Source of the DNA: Theileria orientalis strain Shintoku
Taxonomy: Eukaryota > Apicomplexa > Aconoidasida > Piroplasmida > Theileriidae
Length of the DNA: 64,000 nucleotides
NCBI RefSeq assembly: GCF_000740895.1
Contig: NC_025260.1
Span: 2,150,001 to 2,214,000 of the forward strand
Direction of reading: 5' to 3'
Of this stretch, positions 21,686-31,593 are shown one piece after another (position 1 is the first letter of the stretch; every line of letters begins with the position of its first letter). The position numbers and the translations under genes were made by a program. The notes under the pieces were generated by a model. The model worked only from the letters and a program-made list of their open reading frames with translations. It ran no database searches and was not told where the DNA came from.

Positions 21686-24517
21686 TCATTTCCACCGTTT
21701 GATGTTTTTAATCCTCGATCTATCGTTCGGATCTCTCGGCGGGTGTGTCTTCTTTTTCCTTGGCTGCCTTTTCACGGTCTTCAGTTCCTCCTCAAACACG
21801 CTCGAATCGATCGAGGTGAACGACTTGTCTCTTGAGAGCCGGTTCAGGAACTCCAGTGTTTTCGCTCTGTCAGCGTCCGGGTACTCGCTCTTGAAGTTGA
21901 GGTACTCCTCGCCGAACCTCTGGCTGAACTTGAAGACCCTGTCCTTCGAATATATGTACACAAAGGCGTTCACCGTGCTCAGGTCCCTTATGAAGTCCAG
22001 GTCATGCGTGGCTATCATGAACCCGCCCTTGTATATGCTGTTCACAACCAGCTTCAGCACCTTCTTCATGAACAGGTCGAGGTGGTTCGTGGGCTCGTCT
22101 AGGAGGAGGAAGTGCGACTTGTTGATGAGTAGCAGCGACAGCAGCAGCCTCGACCTCTCCCCGAACGAGAGGTCCGACACCTGCGAGTCGACGTAGTCTC
22201 TGAGGTGGAAGCAGCCCATGTAGTCCGTCAGCAGCTCCATGTCCACTCTGTCCCCGACGTACTCCCGCAGCAGCGAGTACACCGTCTTCTTGTAGTTGAG
22301 GATGTTTGAGCAGTTCTGCGAGTAGTACGACAGCTTCGCCTGGTTCACACTCATGAGCCCCTCCACCAGCTTAAAGTTGAACGGCTCGTTTACCAGGATC
22401 CTGTACTCGATGTCGCCCGCTTCGTACACCGAGTGCTCATCGTTCATCGTTTCCCTGTTGTACTTGTTTATCTTCTCAAAGAGCTCCCATGTTTTTGACC
22501 CCCTCTCCACCCTGTTGTTGTTGATATCTTCGTTCATGATCTTCCTGTCAATGCTACTTATTCTACTCAGAATCGGATTATCTCTGAAGCTCGCCTGCGA
22601 TTTGAAGAGCAGCTTCAGCAGCGTCGTCTTCCCAATTCCATTGTCTCCCAGTAGCACTATTCTATCCGTGGGATATACCGTCAGGTTAAGCTTTTCAAAG
22701 ACTCTTTTACCTGCCTCTGTGTCCAGGGTCACGTCGATCAGCTTAAATAGTGGCCCAAAACTGTTCAGCATCTGCCCTCTGTTCAATATGGCGTTTTTAT
22801 TCAGCATCTTCTGGAAAATTGCGTTAAAACTATTCGAGTCATTGAACAGCACTCTGTTGTACGTCTTCGTGTACTTGGACAGTGGACTTCCTACCAGTCC
22901 GTCCAGCTCCTCCTGGTACTTATTCAGCAACTCCTCCTTTTGCGATATTGTCACTTTCAGCGCCTTTTTCGAGCCCTTCTGACTCACCCTCAACTCCTCT
23001 ATGTCCTTCGACAACGTATTTATGTTCTTCCTCAGCTTCTCAATTCGTGCGTTCCTTATATTCTTCTCACTTGTTCCTTTAAGCACAAAATCGTCAAAGT
23101 TTCCTAAACAATCATCAATAAAGTTCTTCTCTGATATATCTAGCAGCTAACATAGACAACGTATAGTGATACATAGTATAATACAAACATTCACCAATGC
23201 ATACAAGCATACGTACCCATAAACATGTGAATAAACACACATACCTCTGTAAGGCGTTATACTTCCGTCTCCAGTCATCTGAAATATTGACGTGCAAATC
23301 GAGTTTAGCAACCTAGTGTCATGGCTGACCACCAAAACTGACAGCTTTGTGTTCTTCATGAGGTAGTTAAGCACGTCAATGAGGAACTTGACCGTCGTCG
23401 TGTCCAGGTTATTTGTTGGTTCGTCCAGCAACAGCAGGTTCGGCGAGTGTAGTAGGAGCAGGAACAGGTACAGTCTCATCTTAAATCCTCCGCTCAGACT
23501 TCCCACTCTTGACTCGACCATACTTTCCATTCCAAATATTGGAAGCAGCTTACTTATCAGTGTGTTCATTTCTTTGAGCCTCTGCCTCATCAACTTCCCC
23601 TCGCTGTTATATAGGGATAAAATGTCACTTGCGATCTTCGAACATTGTTCAACGCTTATTAAACTATTAAAATACTCCAAATTGGCCTCAACATACTCTA
23701 TTGCTTTGTTGCAGGAGTTGTATGTTACAAACACTCTGGATATCAGTTCCGAGACTGTAGCGTTATGGTCCAGGTCCAGCGTATAGTTCTGTCTCATGTA
23801 TCCTACTCCTGAAAGGCTATAGATAGGCAACACCTTTGATTCAGACTCCTCAAAGTTCTCGTACAACTCTGCCAACTCCTGAGCTGTTACCTGTCCAACT
23901 TCCATCAGCTTTAAAATAAATGAATACAGGTGTGAATTCTGTGTGTAATCTTCGCCGCCTCTACTGTCATCCTTTACATTAAATGTTACATCCAAGCTTA
24001 TGGACATAGAGTCCTTGGCCGAATTGGCTCCGGATAAACGGTCATATATTGCGTCAAACATCGATGACTTTCCCACTCCATTGTTGCCAACTATTCCTAC
24101 ACACTCTCCTGTGTTCACTGAAAATGATACTTTTTCGAACAATATCCTATCTCCTAGCCAAATTGAGGCATCTTTGACATCTAGAAGGACTCCTCCCTTT
24201 GAATACCTTCTAGAGGGAAACAGATCTTTAAAATTCCAATCAAAATAAGCTGAGGATGATTTTTCATTGTTAAATTTAGAAGGAATCCAATCACTTTTTA
24301 AACTATAATCTTTTTTTATGTCCAAAGTTGTGTTTGCAGTGGAAATTGGTGTAACATTAACATAATCCTTTTGAAGCGATTTTAATATATTACATTTTAA
24401 ATTATAATCGTGTGTGTTATGTGTATTTAAATGCCTAAAACTTGAAACTGTATATTTATAATTTTTATAAGTGAGTAAAAAAATTATAAATATAAATAAA
24501 TTATGAGAAAACTTCAT
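21686..24517 (-). CDS. ABCF-type twin ATPase with N-terminal signal leader, probably apicoplast
   Basis: Two exons, with the intron at about 23248-23150, encode roughly 900 aa. The first residues (MKFSHNLFIFIIFLLTYKN) form a signal peptide, followed by an Asn/Lys-rich transit-like region of about 90 residues, the bipartite pattern of apicoplast proteins. ABC1 has GIVGNNGVGKSS (Walker A), LSGGFKMRL (signature) and LLLLDEPTNNLD (Walker B). A charged coiled linker leads to ABC2 with LLGDNGIGKTT, LSFGERSRL and FLLLDEPTNHLD. There are no transmembrane helices, so it belongs to the ABCF/EttA-Uup type that acts on ribosomes rather than in transport. The C-terminus is very basic (RKKKTHPPRD). An organellar ribosome-rescue or translation role is inferred from the leader plus family. 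Confidence 0.88.
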
Positions 24518-24980
24518 AATATACTATATTACATACTTTATTCATGTTTATTAAAAAATGAAATTTCATCTGGACATTAATATAAATATTACTAAGTGTG
24601 TAAATAAAATACAATGAATGATGCACAACAAAATGTAATAAATTAAATAAAATCAATATGAAATGAACAAATAAGAATGTTTTATTAATACACAAGTATT
24701 TATTGTATTGGTGAAGTGTAGAAGGTAATTGTATATGATGAAATAGAAGATAAATATAATAGAATATTAATATCAAATGGTTATTGGTTATTTTCATCCT
24801 ATAATATTTTAAACATTAGTTAAACATATTTAAATTGGTGTCTATGTGTAAATCAGATAATTAATATCTTTTTTAACAATGCTTTGCCTGACTGAAATTA
24901 ACCACACATATGATAAAATTTGAGTGAGGGAATATTTATATTAAATATAAGTTTTGTAATACTATGGGAGGAAGATAGAG
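24518..24980. other. Divergent AT-rich promoter region
   Basis: No gene seen. It separates the ABCF start (minus) from the 24981 start (plus), and includes TGTGTAAATAAA at 24597-24608. Confidence 0.8.
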
Positions 24981-25685
24981 ATGAGGTTCTTTTCTGATTT
25001 GACATCTTCCTATCTTCGTTCCATGTTTAACAACAAATTTAATTTTTCAAGGTCCAACGTATACGAAACGTTTTTTGGATTAAAGGTAACATAGTAATCA
25101 TAATTAAACACAGTCTTTTCATAATTATAATTTTTATTTAGGGTGAGAATAGTATTAGTATCCGGAACTTTAGTACGCGATCTAAAAATGATTTGTTAAA
25201 GGATTGGAAGAACTACAGAGAAGCGTCGCGCAGCTTCCTAACGACGAGCCTGTCATCGTCTAAATTCGCATATGACCCGAACTCACTGTCAACCCTGCCG
25301 AAGTCATACGAATCTCACATACAGAACGATGTAAAACTCAGAAGCTGCCTGGGAGTAAACCCACTGTTTACACACTACGTAAATCCACTATCAATAGTTA
25401 AATTCACAACTAAGTACCTGCTGAGCTTTAGATTCTTCTTCATATACATGGCGAGAACGACCTTCCAAGTAAGTTAAAATGGGATAAATAAACGGTTAGG
25501 CCGCAAGACCACTGCTGGCATTCTGCGTGTTCGGAGAGATAATGAAGCTCGTGCTGGCGAACCTGAGCGGAGGACTGCCAGCGTACCTGTTTTCATTTGT
25601 ATTGGCATTCGAAGTCTTCTACTTTTTCCTACAGCTGTACATCTCATACACCTTCCTCATGATGTTCTTCACAGTCATGTTCTAA
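24981..25685 (+). CDS. Candidate nuclear-encoded mitochondrial ATP synthase subunit a
   Basis: Three exons (24981-25085, 25142-25468, 25500-25685) encode 205 aa. The N-terminus is Ser/Arg/Asn-rich with few acids (MRFFSDLTSSYLRSMFNNKF), like a mitochondrial presequence. The C-terminal 100 residues are three to four hydrophobic helices. The last two read LVLANLSGGL and then AFEVFYFFLQLYISYTFLMMF. This matches the ATP6 pattern: an AN-x-x-(A/G)-G turn and an E-x6-Q-x-Y helix with identical Glu-to-Gln spacing. Apicomplexan mitochondrial DNA lacks atp6, and a divergent nuclear copy is expected. The essential Arg is not in the usual place before AN; AARPLLAF 18 residues earlier is a candidate. If the call is wrong, it is an unassigned mitochondrial membrane protein. 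Confidence 0.6.
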
Positions 25686-25865
25686 AGAAGTGAACATTGA
25701 GTATATGTAAATTTCTAAACATAACCTTCGTAAAACAGTAATAAATCAGTAAATAACTATAAACTAAGGGGGATTAGAGAAATTTTATTACAAAAAGCAA
25801 ATTAAAAACCACGTAACATTAGAAAATATTAGGCGAATAGCCGGTTGTCAATTTAAAGGAGTAAT

Positions 25866-26870
25866 ATGAGCGACAAAATAGTGGAAGAGACAGTGCTAGT
25901 GTTGGAACAGCTGAAGGTGGGAATAGGAGTGTTGAAGAGGTTTTATGACTGCACAGAGGGAGTGCTCACGAGTTACAGACTCTCGTTTAAGTACTACAAC
26001 AACAGAACGAGAACAGTGTACATATCTAGCATCACTAGCGTTAAGATCTCAAACGCGTTCTTCCAGGAGTATATACTGCTGCAGTCAGGGGCGATAAGGT
26101 ACTACATAAGCTGCTCAGAAGTTGAGAAGCTGTACTCGGAGTTGCTGAGACTGATGAAGCTGAACGAAGAAAACCAGGTGCTGAGTAGAACAACGACAAT
26201 AGGAGGAATATCGAGAGTGGAAAGCACTAAGAAGGAGAAGATAGAAGAAGCAGAAAGCGTACACGCGTCAATAAGTAACCTGAAGGAACTGAAGAAGAAA
26301 ACACAAACGGTGAAAAACGTACTGGTGAAGCTGACCAAGTGCGAAAGAGAAGGATTCAACAAGAGCATAGACCAAATATTTAAGAAGCTGGGAGTGGAAA
26401 ACGTGTTTAAGCTGAAGGAAGAAACAGTGGACAAGGAAGTGATGGAGCAGATAAGGAAGCTGGCAAGTGTGGTACTGGCCAAGAATGAAACGGTGCTGCT
26501 GTATGAGCTTTACTGCGCAACTAACAGACTGACGCTGTCAAGTCTGCTCAAGCCGGCAGAGTTCTTCGAATACGTAAGGACGCTGGAGAGCCAGGGACAC
26601 TGCACGGTGCACAAAATAGGAAGAACGTACCTGCTGACGAGGAGCACGAAGGAAGACGGGAAGGAAGACCTGTGCAAGGACCTGCTGCAGCTGGTAAGAA
26701 CAGGCCCAACGGACTGCAGCAGGCTCGCGAGGGAGAAGAACATACCGGCGAGCCTGGCGCTGCTGAAGCTGAGCGTGGCGGAAAAGTCGGGGCTGGTAGT
26801 GAGGGACGACGCGGTGGGCCAGTCGTACTACTACTACAACCACTTCGTGGCCTACCAAATAACGCAGTAA
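25866..26870 (+). CDS. ESCRT-II subunit Vps36-like
   Basis: A single exon of 334 aa. The N-terminal 90 residues resemble a GLUE/PH-like fold (GVLTSYRLSFKYYNNRTRTVY...FFQEYILLQSGAIRYY). A coiled segment follows, then tandem winged-helix domains: LYELYCATNRLTLSSLLKPAEFFEYV with a SQGHCTVHKIGRTYLL strand, and DLLQLVRTGPTDCSRLAREK followed by ALLKLSVAEKSGLVVRDDAVG. The closing part matches the Vps36 (EAP45) C-terminal domain. ESCRT-II links ubiquitinated cargo to ESCRT-III at endosomes. Codon use becomes GC-rich towards the 3' end. The start is the first ATG after an in-frame upstream stop. Confidence 0.75.
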   Translation: MSDKIVEETVLVLEQLKVGIGVLKRFYDCTEGVLTSYRLSFKYYNNRTRTVYISSITSVKISNAFFQEYILLQSGAIRYYISCSEVEKLYSELLRLMKLNEENQVLSRTTTIGGISRVESTKKEKIEEAESVHASISNLKELKKKTQTVKNVLVKLTKCEREGFNKSIDQIFKKLGVENVFKLKEETVDKEVMEQIRKLASVVLAKNETVLLYELYCATNRLTLSSLLKPAEFFEYVRTLESQGHCTVHKIGRTYLLTRSTKEDGKEDLCKDLLQLVRTGPTDCSRLAREKNIPASLALLKLSVAEKSGLVVRDDAVGQSYYYYNHFVAYQITQ

Positions 26871-27097
26871 CGCAAGTTGAAGAGAACACGAGTGCGTGTA
26901 CGCGCATAATATGGTATTTGTGACTGTGTATGCGATCTCATAGCTATATAGGATTCACGATGTTGAATGTGTTAGTCATAGTAGCAGTGGCATTATTATT
27001 ATAAAGGTACGGGGGTATAAATAGCATTCAATGTACTGATGTGTGTGGATATAGGTGGAAAAGGTGAACAACATTAGGTGTTAAAGTGCGATTTGTG

Positions 27098-27474
27098 CTA
27101 TTGCTGCCCTGTTGTGTGACAGGAGGCGGAAAGAAAAGTAATGTGACTCTTAACCTGGTCAATCTGGTACTTCTTCCTGCGAATGACGAGCTTGTTCTCC
27201 TCAATGGCGCTGGAAAGCTCCTCGTCAGAGCCGTCCTGTAGACATGAAAAACTAAAATAAACAAACCTCCAGGACCTTCGCTATGTATTCATTGGACTCC
27301 TCTGAAAAATGGTGAAAAAAAGGCTACAATACCTAATTTGGAAACGGCCTTCTCCAACTCGAGAAGAATATCGTCACACAAGTTAGGATTATCAGGCAAT
27401 TTTAAGTCCCAGCCCTGAGTTAACTGAGATTCCAAGTCGGAATTGCGACGATTGTTAATGTAAATCTCAACCAT
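27098..27474 (-). CDS. Small coiled-coil protein, unknown function
   Basis: Three short exons on the minus strand begin MVEIYINNRRNSDLESQL and continue WDLKLPDNPNLCDDILLELE, a Glu/Leu-rich coiled coil (EESNEYIAKVLEDGSDEEL, AIEENKLVIRRKKYQIDQ) and a stop at 27098. Total is about 100 aa. If the GTTAAG at the end of the coiled coil is used as a donor, the last exon instead ends at 27028. I do not recognise the family. The alternating heptads suggest a small scaffold or a complex subunit. It is divergent from the CBP20 gene starting at 27591, with 116 nt between the starts. Confidence 0.65.
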
Positions 27475-27590
27475 AAAAAGTTAGGGCAATGAAAACTGAA
27501 GTTGACCCCAAGTTAAAATTATGGGATTAATCAGAGTTAATTTTATGGAAAACCGATCTTCTGCCCTCATATTTGTAGTTTATGAATAAA

Positions 27591-28260
27591 ATGTCAGCTC
27601 TATATGATAGCATATCGACCGAGAGAGTGTACTGGGATAAAAAGTCGTGTTCAACCAAGAATGAGTGGCTGGACAAAATAGCCCATTCCTCAACAGTATA
27701 TGTCGGAAATCTAGCCTTTTCGACGCCAGAGGAGCGTATACACGAGGTATAATATTAATCTCTACGTAGTTGCGTTTTATTATACTTTTGGTGATTTGAT
27801 TGTGCAACTATTTAATCACACAGTTGTTTAAAGACGATACAACCGCCTCTAACTATTTATTTAACACATATAATTGTTTATATAGGTGCTTCAAGCAGCC
27901 GGAGAGATTGATAGAATTGTTTTGGGACTAAACAGTATACAGAAGAGCCCCTGCGGGTTCGCCTTTGTAATATACAAGGACGTGAAGTCTGCAAAGAGAG
28001 CAATCAAAATGTTTAAGGGATGTATAATCGACGGAAGAGTAATAAGAGTGGATGCTGACCCTGGAGATAACGTGGATGAATCCAGAAGGTTCGCTAGGGG
28101 AATCAACGGATATCAGTGGCGAGATGCATTTAGGAAGGAGTTTGATACTAGCAGGGGAGGGCAAGGACTAGGTGTAGACCACGAGATATTAAACCAGAGG
28201 CTAAAGGTCCCACAGATAATGTCATCAACACTAACCGATAACACTAGGATGCTAAGATGA
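27591..28260 (+). CDS. Nuclear cap-binding complex subunit CBP20
   Basis: Two exons (27591-27746 and 27886-28260) encode 176 aa. The order matches CBP20/NCBP2: an N-terminal helical arm with RVYWDKKSCSTKNEWLDK, RNP2 as STVYVGNLAFST, helix EERIHEVLQAAGEIDRIVLG, RNP1 as CGFAFVIYK, then the arginine-rich C-terminal arm DPGDNVDESRRFARGINGY...RDAFRKEFDTSRGGQG. The tyrosine and aromatic positions that stack on m7G are in the expected places (Tyr in the arm, YVGN, FAFV). With CBP80 it binds the capped 5' ends of nascent transcripts and supports splicing and export. The start is the first ATG; upstream is AT-rich. Confidence 0.93.
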
Positions 28261-28713
28261 TTAAACACAAATTCAATAGCACTATAAATACCTTAAGATA
28301 TTTTAAAATGCAATATATATATAATAATGTCGTAAAATGTGTTATATACTTCTCATATGTGTGATTAAGTAGCATATAAAGGATAAGTTATTGGCATTTC
28401 ACTGATAAATAAGTATAAAAAAGGTGAAAATCGAGCAAATATATGTGTATACCCCTTTGTAAAAGGACGTAAACCAATAATAGGATGTTTTTAGAAACAA
28501 ATATTAATAGTAATTGTCAAGACTAATATGTGTAAAAGGATGGGGTGATTAAAAATGAACACAAGATAGATTCCACAAGAATAAGATATTTAATATCTAT
28601 AAAATAGAACAAAAACCGATATTAATATAAGAAAGTTTAGTGGGTTAAATATAAAAACATAATAAATTCATAAATTGATATAAATATATTTATTGATATA
28701 AGTCAAAATCAAA
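28261..28713. other. AT-rich intergenic region upstream of RPL35
   Basis: No gene seen; contains a TGTGTAA element about 185 nt upstream of the RPL35 start. Confidence 0.75.
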
Positions 28714-29128
28714 ATGGTAAGTTAAAATAAATGAACAAATAAATTAATGATTATTTTAGGAAAAATTAAGAGTATTTGAATTGAGAAATAAAACAGATGC
28801 TGAACTATTGAAGCAACTGGAAGAACTGAAGCAGGAGCTGGCAACATTCAGAGTGTCAAAAGTAACAGCAACAGGAACCTCAAAACTCTCGAAGATCACA
28901 CTTGTAAGAAAAGCAGTGGCTAAAGTATTGACAGTGTATAACCAGAGAAAGAAGGAGGAGGCGAGGAAAAAATACAAAAAGTTGTCGAAGACACCACTCA
29001 ACCTAAGACCGAAGCTTACAAGAGCGAAAAGAAAGGCACTGACAACGAAGCAATTGACTTTGAAGACAATTAAGGAGAGAAAGAGGACGGAGAACCTGCC
29101 GAAGCGCAAATACGCACTCCTAGCCTAA
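28714..29128 (+). CDS. RPL35: 60S ribosomal protein L35 (uL29)
   Basis: The first exon is only the ATG (28714-28716), interrupted at once by a 43-nt intron. The second exon 28760-29128 begins [20 protein letters not shown] and runs through [42 protein letters not shown] in pieces, [16 protein letters not shown] and the [20 protein letters not shown] tail. Total 123 aa, the usual length. It sits at the polypeptide exit of the large ribosomal subunit. An intron directly after the start codon is common in apicomplexan ribosomal protein genes and explains why this gene can be missed. Confidence 0.96.
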
Positions 29129-29360
29129 AAAGATAAGATCACAAATAATCTCGTCAGCATCTAAAATACATGTTGCATATATATAATTAAATGTATAGTA
29201 GCTATAACAATAAATTGGATATTTGCAATTTTGAACTTTTATGGGACCGATGGAAAGGTTTGTCGTGTGCACTACCGATCAAAAAATTCATTAAAATAAA
29301 TTGTCGAATATATATTACAAATTGTTCATTTATAAATTGTTATTCTAATTGTATTAAAGA

Positions 29361-30697
29361 ATGGAATCCTTACATTTTTCCAAGTTGGGACTGAAGGATA
29401 TAGCAGATAAGGTAAATCAGTAACTAGGTAGATAAATATATGTAAAATAAGTAGTGTATGGCATAAGTGGCGGATGTGACAGACTAATGGTATGTAGCTT
29501 CCCGGAAAAAGAGTTTTGATGAGAGTAGACTATAACGTACCCATTAAGCAAGGGAAGGTGGCTGACTTAACCAGGGTGAAAGCAACCATACCAAGCATCA
29601 ACTTCCTGCTTGAAAACAAGGTTAAATCAGTGGTGTTGATGTCGCACTGCGGTAGACCAGATGGAGAAACTGTGGAAAAGTACTCACTCATGCCAGTAGT
29701 TGAGCCGCTAAAGGAGCTGCTGGGACGCAAGGTGACCTTCCTGGACGACTGCGTGGGAGAAGCAGTGGTGAAGGAGTGCCAGGACCCAGAAGAAGGATCA
29801 ATATTCCTGTTGGAAAATCTGAGGTTCCACGGCGAGGAGGAGGGAACGAAGAAGGGCTTTAAGCTGGACAACAGACTTATCGAAAAGTTCAGAAGATCAC
29901 TGTCGAAGCTGGGAGACATTTTCGTCAACGACGCATTCGGAACGGCGCACAGAGCACACAGCTCAATGGTGGGAATTGACATGAAGCTGCGCGTGGCAGG
30001 CTTCCTGATGAAGAGGGAGCTCGACTACTTCGCAAAGGTCATGGAGAACCCGGAGAGGCCCTTCCTGGCGATCCTGGGAGGAGCGAAGGTGAAGGACAAG
30101 GTGAAGCTGATCATGTCGCTGCTGGAGAAGGTAGATGCGCTCATCATAGGAGGCGCGATGGCGTACACCTTCAAAAACGTGCTCATGGGCATGCCTGTGG
30201 GCAACTCGCTGTTCGACGCGGAGAGCACGCACCTGGTGAAGGACATCGTCGACATGGCTAAAGAGAAGAACGTGACGGTGGTGATGCCAGTGGACTTCCT
30301 GGTGACGACCAAGTTCTCAAACGACGGGCCCGTGAAGGTGGTCTCAGACAAGGAGGGAGTGCCCCATGGCTGGATGAGCCTGGACTGCGGAGACAAGTCG
30401 ATTGACCTTTTCAAGGAGCACGTGCTCTCGGCGAAGACGATAGTGTGGAACGGCCCTCTGGGCGTCTTCGAGTTCTCAAACTTCGCGAACGGAAGTAACC
30501 GGATGCTCGACCTGGTGATAGAGGCCACCCGTAACGGAGCGACGTCGATCATTGGCGGAGGGGACACTGCTGCGCTGGCTGAGTCCTCTGGCAAGGCTGA
30601 CCAGTTCAGCCACGTGTCCACGGGCGGAGGCGCCTCCCTGGAGCTGCTGGAGGGCAAGGTGCTTCCGGGCGTGGCATTCCTGACCGACAAGGCATAA
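29361..30697 (+). CDS. PGK: Phosphoglycerate kinase
   Basis: Two exons (29361-29411 and 29498-30697) encode 416 aa, the normal PGK length. Motifs: GKRVLMRVDYNVP, MSHCGRPDG (substrate-binding Arg), LLENLRFHGEEEG, NDAFGTAHRAHSS, LGGAKVKDKVKL, FKNVLMGMPVGNS, WNGPLGVFEF and GGGDTAALAE for the nucleotide loop. It transfers phosphate from 1,3-bisphosphoglycerate to ADP, an ATP-yielding step of glycolysis. No leader or glycosomal extension is present, so it is cytosolic. Codon use is strongly biased to G/C-ending codons, as expected for a highly expressed enzyme. Confidence 0.97.
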
Positions 30698-31593
30698 TTT
30701 ACTAGTTCCCATAACCTACACGAGTACAGACTGTCACTGTGCCACAGTTAGTTTTTCAGTACTGATCTGCATATGGTTTTATTCAGTGATAGATGTAGAC
30801 GTTGACTGTTTTATTTAATTAGGTATGTGTGTATGAATGTATTCTATATATATGGTAGGGTGTGTGTACAAATGATCGATTTACCAGTACTGATGGTACG
30901 CATCTATGTGTGCATATCTTTATGGGTGTGGTCATACACGAACACATGTATATGACCAGACAAGTGCAGATACATACCAATATAACCAAATGGGTATATA
31001 GACACGTGTAAATAAGGATGTGTACGCAGCATTGAACACACAATGGGCGTGGTAAAAGACACGTAAAATCTGTAGATCCATGTGAGTTGGGAATGGGATC
31101 TAAATATCATAGGGATCATTGTGGTGAGGTGTGTACGTTCTGAAGACCAATTGTGGGAAATGGCAAAATAATGAAACAACATCACATTAACACCATAATC
31201 GAATGGTGCAACACAAAGGTGAATCGAGTGGTGATCTGGTGATGATATGTGTGCGTAAATAGGGCAAAACAGTGGTGAAGAAAAGTACGAAACGCCTCTG
31301 GTAGCAACCATCACCACAACCAATTTTGAATCTATTAAATAGATCCGGCCGTACTGTTAGAGTGAATAAAAATCACACCAAGTATTCGACAAAATATAAA
31401 AGATAAGATTGAATAGACAACCGTAACCAACTCCATCCAATACTTAATGAAAGTTGCAAACATCTGAGTGATTGATAGCTACTCCAAACAGGAGTTTTAG
31501 AGGTGTTTTTAGTATTATCGCGTCCCCACAGATAATATTAAAAAAAACAAACTATCCCTAGACGTAATAGCGTTATTTTGTAAAATATTGATA
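30698..31593. other. Long intergenic region upstream of FAINT-like gene
   Basis: About 900 nt without a supported gene. It contains TG/TA-rich tracts (30820-31020) and only unsupported short frames. It probably holds the PGK 3' UTR and the FAINT-gene promoter. Confidence 0.75.

Noticed and set aside
30819..31323. Two overlapping minus-strand frames upstream of the FAINT-like gene
   Set aside because: Cys/Tyr/His-rich translations of TG/TA simple sequence, without signal peptide or splice partners.
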